Assembly: GCA_019654215.1 (NCBI GenBank)
Contig: BPDI01000028.1
Span: 1-39,236, forward strand
Origin: Gammaproteobacteria bacterium
GTDB lineage: Bacteria > Pseudomonadota > Gammaproteobacteria > Pseudomonadales > Pseudohongiellaceae
Length of the DNA stretch: 39,236 nucleotides
Reading direction: 5' to 3'
Position numbers and translations under genes: made by a program. Under the pieces are notes generated by a model. It searched no databases, was not told where the DNA came from, and worked only from the letters and a program-made list of their open reading frames with translations. Below are positions 10,376 through 19,768 of this stretch, piece after piece (within the stretch, counting starts at the first letter, position 1; each line of letters begins with the position of its first letter).

Positions 10376-10391
10376 TGGCATACATTTTGCT
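10376..10391 (+). promoter_or_regulatory. Sigma54 (RpoN) promoter of glnA
   Basis: TGGCATACATTTTGCT matches the -24/-12 consensus TGGCAY-N5-TTGCW completely, with GG and GC at the required 12-base offset. Transcription would start near 10402, giving a leader of about 200 bases before glnA (ATG 10606). Three NtrC-like boxes lie upstream. This is the classical nitrogen-starvation promoter design, here driving a type II glutamine synthetase. Confidence 0.82.
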
Positions 10392-10605
10392 CTTCCCCAT
10401 GCACACAAGGCAAGTCTCAGAAAGCAGTATCTCTGACTCGAATGGTACCCCTGTGAATAGGCCGGGATCTTGAGTCCCGATAAAGAGACTTTTCGTTGTT
10501 GCCAATGCCCGAGCCTACTCCCATTAACATTTAATGGTGAATGAGAGATCGCTTAAAAGAATATAGTATCAAGTAGTCGAAAATCGATTAGGAGAAAGAA
10601 AAAAA

Positions 10606-11619
10606 ATGAAATCAAAACTGGAATACATTTGGCTTGATGGTTTCAAGCCTACCCAAAGCCTGCGCAGCAAGACGCGGTAGAGTCGGACTTTGGTGGAACT
10701 CTGGAAGAGTGTCCGATGTGGTCATTCGACGGTTCTTCCACTCTGCAAGCGACAGGCGAAGATTCAGATTGTTTATTAAAGCCTGTTGCCATATACCCGG
10801 ACCCTGATCGGCCAATGCCTATTTAGTAATGACAGAAGTGCTTAATGCTGATGGCACTCCGCATGAAACTAATGGTCGTGCCACAATCGATGATGACGAT
10901 GACGATTTCTGGTTTGGTTTCGAGCAGGAATATTTTTTATGGGATACCAAAACTAATCTACCTCCAGGTTTCCCCCCCGGCGGTTACCCTGGCCCTCAAG
11001 GCGCCTATTATTGCTCAGTTGGAGCGGCTAACGCGCACGGCCGTGACTGCATCGAAGATCACTTAGACCTATGTCTCGAAGCAGGAATCAACGTAGAAGG
11101 TATCAAGCTGAAGTGGCAGCTGGCCAATGGGAATTCCAGGTATTTTCAAAAGGTGCCAAGCGCGCTGGTGATGAAACATGGGTAGCTCGTTATATTTTAG
11201 AGCGAACTGCTGAGCGCTATGGCCTGGCCATCAACTACGATCCGAAGCCTCTTGGTAAAGATCTGGATTGGAACGGCTCTGGCATGCACGCCAACTTTTC
11301 CAATGGCACCATGCGCGAGTCTGGCGACGAATCTGTATTTACCAAGATTTGTGAACACTTCGGCAAGAATATTGAGCGCCACATTAGCGTCTATGGTGCC
11401 GATAATGATCAGCGCCTGACTGGCGAACACGAAACTCAGTCTATAGATATGTTTAGCTACGGGGTTTCAGACCGTGGTGCCTCCATTCCCTATCCCGGTA
11501 GGCACGGTTTTAAGATGGCTGGAAAGGTCGTTTGGAAGATCGCCGTACCGCGTCCAATGCGGACCCTTATAAAGGGGGCGTCTTCAATCATTAAGACCAC
11601 GAAAGAAGCATTAGGCTAA
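10606..11619 (+). CDS. glnA: Type II glutamine synthetase (GSII, eukaryotic-like; several frameshifts)
   Basis: ATP-dependent amidation of glutamate. The span codes for only about 338 residues, the length of GSII; the usual GSI of this locus has about 470. The sequence reads as GSII throughout: [77 protein letters not shown] (metal-binding Glu), [69 protein letters not shown]. Frames break near 10677, 10814, 11106 and 11490, and the last region ([11 protein letters not shown] equivalent) is scrambled by one base. GSII has no GSI-type adenylylation tyrosine. A GGAGA ribosome binding site lies at 10591, and a terminator follows the stop. Confidence 0.9.
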
Positions 11620-11643
11620 ACCCCATTAGTTAAATTTATACAA

Positions 11644-11671
11644 AGCCCGGTTTTCCCGGGCTTTTTTTTTT
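11644..11671 (+). terminator. Rho-independent terminator of glnA
   Basis: Seven-base stem AGCCCGG/CCGGGCT with a five-base loop (TTTTC), followed by a run of about nine T. It lies 25 bases after the glnA stop, so ntrBC probably needs its own promoter or read-through. Confidence 0.9.
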
Positions 11672-11699
11672 CAGGGCTCATTCAATCTAAAATTGAATT

Positions 11700-11716
11700 T
11701 GCACTATTTTGGTGCA
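11700..11716 (+). promoter_or_regulatory. Consensus NtrC box between glnA and ntrB
   Basis: TGCACTATTTTGGTGCA fits TGCACY-N4-YGGTGCA at every defined position. It lies beyond the glnA terminator and 174 bases before the likely ntrB start. In enterobacteria a comparable box before glnL lets NtrC repress its own operon; the same role is inferred here. No convincing -10/-35 pair could be fixed in the 170 bases that follow. Confidence 0.72.
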
Positions 11717-11907
11717 TAATCTTCAACCGGATCTCGCCACCCTGCCTTGGTAGCCTTGCAAGTCCCATTCTTCGCATCTTAGCGGCTCTTCTGTTAGCGA
11801 ATTAGTTGGTCTTCATATTGCATAGCATCAGTGTTGCCGGAACGGTGAATAAGCCAGACTGGAACAAATAGATATTTACAGAGCAGTAGCGTGACCCTGG
11901 ATAGCAT
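11704..11907 (-). pseudogene. Possible small unknown ORF or remnant opposite the glnA-ntrB gap
   Basis: On the minus strand a 67-codon frame from ATG 11907 to the stop at 11704 is broken by two TAA codons near 11800. The peptide around them looks protein-like (SGNTDAMQYEDQLIR, then CKATKAGWRDPVEDYAPK). A short neighbouring-frame stretch (SLTEEPLR) would bridge the stops with two one-base shifts, the kind of error seen in adjacent genes. No family recognised. It overlaps the 5' end of ntrB and its last codons overlap the NtrC box, so it may equally be chance. Confidence 0.28.
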
Positions 11908-12969
11908 ACATAAACGCTTGTTAGACCACTTAAAAACCGGGGTCGTGTTGCTGGATAGCAACCTGAGGCTGCTCTATATCAACATCGCCCTGAAGCCTTA
12001 TTCGAGATGAGTGATAAGAAAGCCAAGCATCTATTTATCGGTGACATACTCATTAATGCGGAAGAAGACATCGGCGAAATGCAAACAGCGATGGTTAAGA
12101 ACACCAGTTTTACGAAGCGAAAAGCAGAGCTTCAACTCCCGAACGACAAGTCTATCTTTGTTGATTACACCCTTATTTCCGTTTGAGTTCGAAGGGGAGG
12201 CCCAAGCCTTGTTAGAAATAAGCTCCCTTGGACATTCTCAGCGCATCAGTCGAGAAGAGTCATTGCACTCAGCCCATGCAACAACACGTGAACTGGTAAG
12301 AGGATTGGCACATGAAATCAAAAATCCTTTGGGTGGCATTCGTGGGCTGCACAGCTACTGCGCAGGAAGCAGCTTCTGGCGAACTTACTGACTACACCAA
12401 CGTAATCATCGAAGAAGTAGATCGATTACGCAATCTGGTGGGTCGCCTGGTTGGTTCGCGAAAACCATTGGAGCTTAAAGAAACCAATATTCATGAAGTA
12501 CTGGAACACGTGCGTAGTCTAGTAAAAGCCCGAAGTCAGCGGAAACAGGATTAAGATTGGTTACGACTATGATCCGAGCATTCCTGCGATAGTTGCCGAT
12601 TCTGAACAACTAATACAGGCCATACTCAATTTAGTACGTAACGCATCACAGTCTCTTAGTAGTCCAGATGTTGATCATGAACTCGGTGAAATTTTATTAA
12701 GAAGCCGCATTGTGAGAAAAAGTAACTATTGGAACCAAGTTTTACCGACTTGCCGCGGGTATTGAAGTTATCGACAACGGCCCCGGCATTCCACAGGACA
12801 TGATTGACGCAATTTTTTATCCAATGATTAGCGGGCGTCCCGACGGTAGCGGATTTGGATTGCCAATCGCTCACGGCATTATTAATCAACACAAGGGCAT
12901 GATCGAGTGGAGAGCAAGCCTGGTAAGACGAAATTCACTGTTGTGATTCCATTGGGAAATCACCACTAA
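11891..12969 (+). CDS. ntrB: NtrB/GlnL, nitrogen-sensing histidine kinase (several frameshifts)
   Basis: Kinase/phosphatase partner of NtrC, controlled by PII. Start taken as GTG 11891 (VTLDSIHKRLLDHL); the PAS-like sensor region follows (KTGVVLLDSNLRLLYIN). The H-box with the phospho-accepting histidine is LVRGLAHEIKNPLGGIRG; then SGELTDYTNVIIEEVDRLRN, the N-box ILNLVRNASQSL, G1 box DNGPGIP, and G2 box SGFGLPIAHGIINQHKG. The end is IPLGNHH with stop 12967-12969. Frame breaks near 11985, 12180, 12345, 12540, 12720 and 12915 scatter it over three frames, but all catalytic boxes are present and the total of about 359 codons is normal. ntrC starts 21 bases later. Confidence 0.9.
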
Positions 12970-12990
12970 AGCAATACGAAGGTTTAAGAA

Positions 12991-14419
12991 ATGATGAGCG
13001 TACACAATTCAGTTTGGATCCTTGATGACGATAGATCCATTCGCTGGGTGTTAGAAAAATCTCTCAGCAAAACTGGTTTAAACACAGAAAAAATTTGAGA
13101 ACGGCGACGACTTTTGCACCGTCTGCAACAAGAATCTCCTGATGCAATTATTAGCGACATCCGTATGCCGGGAATTAGTGGTTTGGATTTACTTTCCACT
13201 ATTCAAGAATCTCACCCAGACCTGCCTGTAATCATCATGACGGCGCACTCCGATCTGGACAGTGCTGTTTCCTCATATAGCCGCGGCGCCTTCGAGTATC
13301 TTCCGAAGCCTTTTGATATAGAAGAAGCTATCGCCATGACCCAGCGTGCTTTGGAGCATGCTAAAGAAAAATTGGGCAACGAATCTGAAACAACAATAGA
13401 AGCTTCGCAACAAATAATCGGGGAAGCACCGGCCATGCAAGAAGTATTTCGTGCTATCGGTCGCCTATCTAATTCAAATATATCCGTACTTATTAATGGC
13501 GAATCGGGAACGGGAAAGGAGCTAGTCGCCCATGCCTTGCATGAACATAGTCCCCGCAAAGAAAGACAGTTCGTCCCGCTTAATGTGGCAGCAATTCCGA
13601 AGGAGCTCATCGAGTCGGAGTTATTTGGCCACGAAAAAGGGGCGTTTACCGGAGCCACTCAACAACGCAACGGACGCTTTGAGCAAGCACATGGCGGCAC
13701 ACTATTTCTAGATGAAATCGGTGACATGCCTGCAGATACACAAACTCGCTTACTGCGAGTCTTATCAGATGGTGAGTTTTATCGTGTAGGCGGACACACA
13801 TCAATTAAGGTAGATGTACGTATTATTGCGGCGACTCATCAAAACCTGGAAAAGCTCGTAGAGCAACATAAGTTCCGTGAAGATTTATTTCATCGATTAA
13901 ATGTTATTCGCATCCATATTCCGAGTCTTTGTGACCGCCGCGAGGACATACCAAAACTTGCCAGTCATTTTCTAAAAGTTGCTGCTGAAGAATTAGAAGT
14001 TGAAGCAAAAGTTTTAAGACCTGAAACAGAAAAATATTTAGTTGGTCTTAGTTGGCCAGGCAATGTGAGACAACTGGAAAACTTTTGTCGTTGGGTAACG
14101 GTAATGGGATCGAGTCGTGAGGTGCATCTAAACGACTTACCACCGGAATTCTCTGAACAAGAAGTCGATCTTGGTAACAACCGGTAGCTGGATCCAGGCG
14201 TTACAAGCTTGGGCTGATCAGCAGTTAAGTCTTGGTAATAAAGGAATTCTCGATGAAGCTACGCCACTCTTCGAACGAACGCTGATTGATATTGCTTTAA
14301 AACATACAGCAGGACGTCGCCGCGACGCTGCAAATCTGCTCGGATGGGGCCGCAACACTTTAACAAGGAAAATAAAAGAACTAGGGACTACTCATTCGAC
14401 AGGCGCTAAATCTGAATAG
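12991..14419 (+). CDS. ntrC: NtrC/GlnG, sigma54-dependent nitrogen response regulator (two or three frameshifts)
   Basis: Enhancer-binding activator of nitrogen-starvation genes. Receiver domain: [19 protein letters not shown], phospho-acceptor in [13 protein letters not shown], and [12 protein letters not shown]+ domain: Walker A GESGTGKE, the sigma54-contact loop [16 protein letters not shown], and arginine-finger region [14 protein letters not shown]. Fis-type DNA-binding end: [29 protein letters not shown]. Frames shift near 13098, at an A run after NTEK, and near 14170; otherwise it is the full-length protein of about 475 codons. Two ATGs at 12991 and 12994 are possible. Its likely targets in this window are the boxes before glnA and ntrB. 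Confidence 0.94.
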
Positions 14420-14915
14420 TATAAGGTGAAGACTCGGGAAAAATCGCCTTAATCGAAAACCATATAGTTCTCCTTCCAATTTATAAGGCGGCCGTGCCCA
14501 CGGTGCGAACCAGAATTAATCTGTACTAGTGGGTTATCCGAATAATCTCTATTCTAGTTTTCATCTTCCAGATCTACAGCATCGCACCAATCATAAGATC
14601 AGAAATCTAATGCACCATCATTAACTCCAACGATTCATGATACGAGTACCCAATCTTCATCACCTCTGCTTATAGACAATGTGATGGCCTCATCACACGC
14701 TGAAGGAATATAGTTTAAGCCTATAAATTCTGGCGCAAATAAAAGCACCTAAAATGATAATCTAAGGCAAGTATGTTTGGAGTGTTTTGGGATGGTAAAA
14801 AATTATCGGGTCGAAGCTGGAGAAAAATCAGGATAATAGTACTGATCTTATTCAAAGCTTTTGAGCGCTTGAATATAAACAATGTTCATATATTGTTGCC
14901 CAGGATGATTAAATT
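14420..14915 (+). other. Gap of about 500 bases between ntrC and trmL
   Basis: No intact gene and no strong terminator was found. The minus strand carries a stop-interrupted frame, listed separately. The plus strand has only very short frames. The last 100 bases are AT-rich and may hold the trmL promoter, but no pair of boxes could be chosen with confidence. Confidence 0.5.
14449..14748 (-). pseudogene. Stop-interrupted reading frame, possible decayed gene of unknown family
   Basis: A single minus-strand frame of 99 codons (GTG 14748 to stop 14449) reads like protein throughout: FIGLNYIPSACDEAITLSIS, GDEDWVLVS, IVGVNDGALDF, SYDWCDAVDLEDEN, NPLVQINSGSHRGHG, LINWKENYMVFD. It is broken by three stops (TGA, TGA, TAG), each one C-to-T change away from a sense codon (CGA, CGA, CAG). 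No frameshift is needed, unlike in the neighbouring broken genes, so true nonsense decay is possible. I recognise no domain. Confidence 0.33.
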
Positions 14916-15380
14916 TTGATCAAAATCGTGCTTTTTGAGCCAGAAATACCCCCAAATACGGGAAATATTATCCGTTTAGCTGCAAATACGGGTTCACAGC
15001 TACATCTGATAAAGCCCTTCGGATTCGACCTGGAAGACAAAAAAATGCGCAGGGCTGGCTTGGATTATCATGAATATGCAGGAATTTTTACCTACGAAAG
15101 CTGGGAAAGCTTCAGGGAAACTCACGGAGACCATAGAGTTTTTGGAATAAGCACCAAGGGATCACAGTCCTACCATTCCATAGATTATAAAGAAGAAGAC
15201 TTTGTGGTTTTCGGCCCCGAAACCCGCGGACTACCTGACTCAGTTAAAGAAGAGTTGGGGGCGGAGAATGTTTTACGGATTCCGATGTTGCCAGATAGCC
15301 GCAGCATGAATCTTTCCAATGCCGCAGCAGTGGTAGTTTACGAAGCTTGGCGGCAGCTAGGCTTCGTCGAAGGGATCTAA
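14916..15380 (+). CDS. trmL: TrmL, tRNA (cytidine/uridine-34 2'-O) methyltransferase
   Basis: SPOUT-class, SAM-dependent enzyme that methylates the ribose of the wobble base in tRNA-Leu isoacceptors; acts as a dimer. 154 residues, the family length. Knot and SAM motifs: [20 protein letters not shown] at the start, [22 protein letters not shown], and [20 protein letters not shown] near the end. The start is TTG 14916 ([11 protein letters not shown]); an ATG slightly upstream is out of frame. It converges on secB with three bases between the stops. Confidence 0.95.
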   Translation: MIKIVLFEPEIPPNTGNIIRLAANTGSQLHLIKPFGFDLEDKKMRRAGLDYHEYAGIFTYESWESFRETHGDHRVFGISTKGSQSYHSIDYKEEDFVVFGPETRGLPDSVKEELGAENVLRIPMLPDSRSMNLSNAAAVVVYEAWRQLGFVEGI

Positions 15381-15383
15381 AAA

Positions 15384-15932
15384 CTACTCGCTTTCTGGGG
15401 CTGGTGGTTCGGTACCTTCTGCTTCATCACCAGCACCATTGCTAGTACCTTGCTGGGCCATAGCCTGTTTTTGTTGCTGATACAGAACTTCGAAATTAAT
15501 TGGAGAAAGCATCAACGCCGGGAAACTTCCCTTAGTAACCAATGCATCGATCGCTTCTCGCGCGTAAGGGAACAAGATATTCGGACATACCGTGGCCAAT
15601 AACTGTTCGATTTGCGCGTCATCAAAATCCTTCGCTCCGAAGATACCCGCCTGGTGCACTTCGACAAGAAACGCAGTTTCTTCTTCCTGCTTCGCTTCGG
15701 CAGTGAGAACCAGCACAACTTCGTATAGATCATCCTGAATTTTATTGCTGCGGGTTTTAATATCGAAGTTAATCTTTGGCGCCCATTGCCCCTGAAATAC
15801 AGCCGGGCTGCGGGGTGATTCGAAGGATGAATCTTTCAAGTAAATTCTTTGCAGGCCAAATTGTGGGCCTTCATCAGTCGCTGCACCTTCTGGTGGTGCA
15901 CCTGCCTGTAGGTTGTTCTGGTCTTCTGCCAT
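15384..15932 (-). CDS. secB: SecB, export chaperone
   Basis: 182 residues. Homotetrameric chaperone that keeps preproteins unfolded and hands them to SecA. Core features: LQRIYLKDSSFESP, PKINFDIKTRSNKIQDDLYEVVL (split over two strands), AFLVEVHQAGIF, and the conserved CPNILFPYAREAIDALVTKGSFP. The N-terminal 20 and C-terminal 30 residues are low-complexity extensions (Ala/Gly/Gln and Glu/Pro), which makes it longer than the 155-residue E. coli protein. It follows the rhodanese gene by 44 bases on the same strand. Confidence 0.96.
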   Translation of the reverse strand: MAEDQNNLQAGAPPEGAATDEGPQFGLQRIYLKDSSFESPRSPAVFQGQWAPKINFDIKTRSNKIQDDLYEVVLVLTAEAKQEEETAFLVEVHQAGIFGAKDFDDAQIEQLLATVCPNILFPYAREAIDALVTKGSFPALMLSPINFEVLYQQQKQAMAQQGTSNGAGDEAEGTEPPAPESE

Positions 15933-15976
15933 GGTGGTTCCTATTAATTCCTGTCAGAGTTCTATTTCAATGTTCG

Positions 15977-16393
15977 TTACTTTTGTACTAGCGGAAGCGA
16001 CTGAGCCTTCCATTCTACAATTCCACCGGAAAGTCGGAAAACTTCTGCATGACCTGTCTCTTGCAATGTCTTGGCCGCTTCGCCTGATTGTTGCCCAAGT
16101 TTGCAAACAACAACTAAAGGTTTTTCTTTATGTTTCTTCAACTCAGTTACTCCGTGCTTCAACTTCGCTAACGGAATGTTTATCGAATCGACAATATGTC
16201 CTGAGTCGAATTCCTTTTTGTCGCGCACATCGACGACAACGGCGTCCTGGCGATTAATCATCATTACTACTTTTTGTGGACCAACGCTGCTGGCGCTGTT
16301 TCGCTTGTGATACATGATTATCACACCTAGAGTGATAACCCACATCGTGGCAAGTATCAGATGGTTACCAATAAATTCTACAAATTGCGCCAT
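15977..16393 (-). CDS. Membrane-anchored rhodanese-like protein (YibN type)
   Basis: 138 residues. One N-terminal membrane helix (LILATMWVITLGVIIMY, about residues 11-27), then a single rhodanese domain: AVVVDVRDKKEFDSGHI and the active-site loop VVCKLGQQSGEAA with the catalytic cysteine, then VFRLSGGIVEWK. Probably handles persulfide sulfur at the inner face of the membrane; the substrate is unknown. It lies between gpmI (divergent) and secB. In pseudomonads grxC sits between the rhodanese and secB genes; here the gap is only 44 bases and grxC is absent. Confidence 0.9.
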   Translation of the reverse strand: MAQFVEFIGNHLILATMWVITLGVIIMYHKRNSASSVGPQKVVMMINRQDAVVVDVRDKKEFDSGHIVDSINIPLAKLKHGVTELKKHKEKPLVVVCKLGQQSGEAAKTLQETGHAEVFRLSGGIVEWKAQSLPLVQK

Positions 16394-16642
16394 TAGCGAT
16401 TACTGGAAAATTGCTATTTAGTTGTACTGAAATTTGGTTATGGGGGCGTCGATCGATAGTTTCAATTACGGCCCGACCTGTGTAAAAAGGCGAGCAGTAT
16501 ACACGTGTCATGGCTGCTAAAGAAGAACTAAAAACACACGATTCCCTATGTCTGCTCGCTATCATTAGGCCTTTCAAGGATAATACTGCCATCTCGAAGA
16601 ATTCCTCCACAGGCCGAATTTTAAGGAGTTGATGTTTACTCT

Positions 16643-18214
16643 ATGGGCGCGAAGAAAACCGCTTTATTACTCATTCTCGACGGTTGGGGACATCGCGAAG
16701 CCACGGACCACAACGCCATCTACACTGCTAATAGCCCGAACTGGGATGAGTTGTGGGCAAACCAGCCACATACCTTAATAGACACCTCCGGTAAATCTGT
16801 GGGTTTACCTTCTGGACAAATGGGCAATTCCGAAGTTGGGCACATGAATCTGGGTGCCGGCCGGGTTGTTTATCAGAATCTTACTCGTATCGATAAAGAC
16901 ATCGAAGATGGCAACTTCTTTCATAACCATGTTTTAACTACCGCTGTAGACAAAGCCGTCCAATCTGAATCCGCAGTACACATATTCGGCCTATTGTCTC
17001 CCGGTGGTATCCACAGTCATGAAGACCAGATTGTGGCGATGGTAAAACTAGCTATCGATCGCGGAGCGCGCAAAATCTTTGTACATGCTTTCTTGGACGG
17101 ACGAGATACGCCTCCTCGCAGCGCTCTTCCTTCTTTACTAAGGACAGAAAGGGAGTTGGCGGAATCAGGCAAAGGTAGAGTTGCCTCAATATGCGGGCGC
17201 TTCTATGCAATGGATCGGGATAAGCGTTGGGACCGAGTGCAACCTGCTTTCGAAATGCTCACGGAAGCCAAAGCAGAATTTCGGTTTGATAATGTCGCCG
17301 ATGCACTCTATGCCGCCTACGCTCGTGATGAAGATGATGAGTTTGTGCAAGCAACACTCGTAGGCGACGAATCAAGTGATTCAGCAATGGTGAATGATGG
17401 CGACATCGTTGTCTTTATGAATTTTCGTGCAGACCGTGCGCGAGAGATTACCCGCGCGTTTGTTGACGATGATTTCGACGGTTTTGAACGCGCGGCTCGT
17501 CCAATGTTAGACGATTTTGTCATGCTCACCGAATATGCAGCAGACATCAATGCGTCCTGTGCATACCCACCCGCAGAATTGGAAAACGTGTTGGGCGCTT
17601 ATTTAGCGAGGTTAGGTAAAACACAATTACGCATCGCCGAAACTGAGAAGTACGCACATGTGACTTTCTTTTTTAATGGTGGGCGCGAGGAACCCTTTGA
17701 AAATGAAGATCGTATTCTGATTCCTTCACCTAGAGTAAAAACGTACGATTTAAAACCAGAGATGTCCGCCTTCGAAGTGACTGATCAGTTAGTAGATGCA
17801 ATTCGTTCAGGAAAATATGACGCAATCATCTGCAATTATGCCAATGGTGACATGGTGGGTCACACCGGTGATTTCGATGCGTCGGTCAAAGCGGTTGAGG
17901 CCGTTGATTTTTGTCTGGGCAGAATAGTTGACACCATTAAAGGCATTAATGGTCACTTACTCGTTACCGCGGATCACGGCAATGTGGAACAGATGCTGGA
18001 TCCGAAAACGAACCAGCCGTTAACCTCACACACCAGCGGTCCAGTACCATTGGTTTATGTCGGCGATCCGGCTTATCAATTTAACCGAGAAGGCAGTTTA
18101 TGCGATCTCGCTCCTACCATGTTGTCACTGATGAATATTCCTATTCCAGATGAAATGACAGGGACAGTGCTAATGCAGAACAGTGACGACCTACTCGCAG
18201 AGAATCAAGCTTGA
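16643..18214 (+). CDS. gpmI: GpmI, cofactor-independent phosphoglycerate mutase
   Basis: Interconverts 3- and 2-phosphoglycerate in glycolysis and gluconeogenesis with two Mn ions. 523 residues, normal length, intact. Motifs: [11 protein letters not shown], the active-site serine loop [54 protein letters not shown], and the metal site [11 protein letters not shown] near the C-terminus. AAGGAG at 16623 lies rather far (14 bases) from ATG 16643; an ATG at 16632 is out of frame. The murein-hydrolase-activator gene usually found next in pseudomonads is missing. Confidence 0.97.
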   Translation: MGAKKTALLLILDGWGHREATDHNAIYTANSPNWDELWANQPHTLIDTSGKSVGLPSGQMGNSEVGHMNLGAGRVVYQNLTRIDKDIEDGNFFHNHVLTTAVDKAVQSESAVHIFGLLSPGGIHSHEDQIVAMVKLAIDRGARKIFVHAFLDGRDTPPRSALPSLLRTERELAESGKGRVASICGRFYAMDRDKRWDRVQPAFEMLTEAKAEFRFDNVADALYAAYARDEDDEFVQATLVGDESSDSAMVNDGDIVVFMNFRADRAREITRAFVDDDFDGFERAARPMLDDFVMLTEYAADINASCAYPPAELENVLGAYLARLGKTQLRIAETEKYAHVTFFFNGGREEPFENEDRILIPSPRVKTYDLKPEMSAFEVTDQLVDAIRSGKYDAIICNYANGDMVGHTGDFDASVKAVEAVDFCLGRIVDTIKGINGHLLVTADHGNVEQMLDPKTNQPLTSHTSGPVPLVYVGDPAYQFNREGSLCDLAPTMLSLMNIPIPDEMTGTVLMQNSDDLLAENQA

Positions 18215-18418
18215 GGGATAAGGTGCTGGTAATGCATCGTTCCTATTTATTTGGAATTTCCTTTCTCCGTTCTTCCTTCTTCGGATAGGCCAGAGAAATT
18301 TGAGCGACTATAATAAATCGAAAAAATCGCGAGTCTTATCTCACGAGTATTTGCCAATTTAGGCGTAAACTGAAACTATTATGCCCATCGTATAAAAGGA
18401 CTGAACCAGGAATTACCT

Positions 18419-19768
18419 ATGAAATTGTCCGCGAATATAAAGAGATATGTCACAGTCTCAACACTTGTTTTCGTTGCGCTCCCTTTCTCTTCAGCTACAG
18501 CCCAGGATAGTCAGGCTGAATCTCTCCCTCTCCCATTAGACGAAGTCAGAATGTTCACCGAAGCATTGGATCGAATCCGAGCTGTCTATGTAGAAGAAGT
18601 CGACGACAAGACTTTATTGGAGAACGCAATTCGCGGCATGCTCTCAGGACTGGACCCACACTCATCCTATGTGGTTGAAAACGAGTACGATAGCTTACAA
18701 GAAACAACAACCGGAGAATTTGGCGGACTGGGAATAGAAGTTGGGCGTGAAGATGGTTACATCAAGGTTATCAGCCCGATCGATGATACTCCTGCTTATC
18801 GAGCTGGCATTCAAGCTGGCGACTTAATCATTCAAATCGATAATCGACCCACTCGCCAAATCTTACCGGAAGAAGCTGCACAACTAATGCGTGGCGTACC
18901 AGGCACTGAAGTTACAGTAACAATTGCCCGGGAAGGTCGTGAACCATTCGATCTCACAATCACACGGGAAGTTATCGCCATAACTAGTGTACGCAGCCGC
19001 ATGTTGGAGCCTGGCTATGCCTACTTACGAATCTCTCAGTTTCGCGTAAACACGTCGAATGAAATTGAAGAAGAAATAGCAAAGCTTTATGCAGAGAACG
19101 ATGAGCTGAAAGCAATGGTGCTCGACTTAAGAAACAATCCCGGCGGTGTATTACAAGCCTCGGTCGGAGTAGTTGATGCATTTATCGATCAAGGCCGCAT
19201 CGTTTACACCGAAGGACGCATTGAGGGTAATGATATGGAGTTTATGGCAACTACCAATACAGTTGCCGGTGATATTCCATTAGTCGTGCTAATAAATAAT
19301 GGTTCTGCTTCTGCTTCTGAAATCGTGGCAGGTGCACTGCAAGATCATGGTCGCGCCATTATCATGGGCACCCGAAGCTTTGGCAAAGGATCAGTGCAAA
19401 CTGTTATGCCATTAGCGGAACAACGAGCAATTAAATTGACTACTTCTCTGTATTTCACACCGAGCGGTCGATCAATTCAGGCACAGGGTATTGAACCTGA
19501 CATCATTGTAGAAAACGCATTCGTTACTCGTCGCTCCAGAAGTTTTGCAGCAGTAAGTGAATCAAATTTACCGAATCGACTGGATAACGCAAACGGGGAA
19601 GAAGCAGAAACTAATGATGAAATGGCGAATGCTTTAATTTCTGCGGAAGAAGTATTAGTGACTGATTATCCCCTCAATGAAGCTTTGAACGTATTAAAGG
19701 GGATTAACGCTCTTAATCCAAATCGACGAGTGAATACTTCCGGAAATTTTGCGCAGCGCGACAATTAG
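18419..19768 (+). CDS. ctpA: CtpA, C-terminal processing serine protease (S41) with PDZ domain
   Basis: Periplasmic or membrane-associated protease. 449 residues, intact. A signal peptide (hydrophobic core [17 protein letters not shown], cleavage likely near residue 29) is followed by an N-terminal helical part, a PDZ domain (about residues 95-180: [32 protein letters not shown]), then the S41 catalytic core [20 protein letters not shown] and [15 protein letters not shown] with the Ser/Lys dyad. The C-terminal 70 residues look disordered. Its stop overlaps the stop of the convergent hisF by four bases. Confidence 0.95.
   Translation: MKLSANIKRYVTVSTLVFVALPFSSATAQDSQAESLPLPLDEVRMFTEALDRIRAVYVEEVDDKTLLENAIRGMLSGLDPHSSYVVENEYDSLQETTTGEFGGLGIEVGREDGYIKVISPIDDTPAYRAGIQAGDLIIQIDNRPTRQILPEEAAQLMRGVPGTEVTVTIAREGREPFDLTITREVIAITSVRSRMLEPGYAYLRISQFRVNTSNEIEEEIAKLYAENDELKAMVLDLRNNPGGVLQASVGVVDAFIDQGRIVYTEGRIEGNDMEFMATTNTVAGDIPLVVLINNGSASASEIVAGALQDHGRAIIMGTRSFGKGSVQTVMPLAEQRAIKLTTSLYFTPSGRSIQAQGIEPDIIVENAFVTRRSRSFAAVSESNLPNRLDNANGEEAETNDEMANALISAEEVLVTDYPLNEALNVLKGINALNPNRRVNTSGNFAQRDN

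Noticed and set aside
10308..10505. 65-codon minus-strand ORF in the glnA leader
   Set aside because: It lies across the sigma54 promoter, has no ribosome binding site, and its peptide shows no recognisable motif; likely chance.
16632..16646. Upstream ATG as the gpmI start
   Set aside because: It is out of frame with gpmI and would end early; ATG 16643 gives the family N-terminus.
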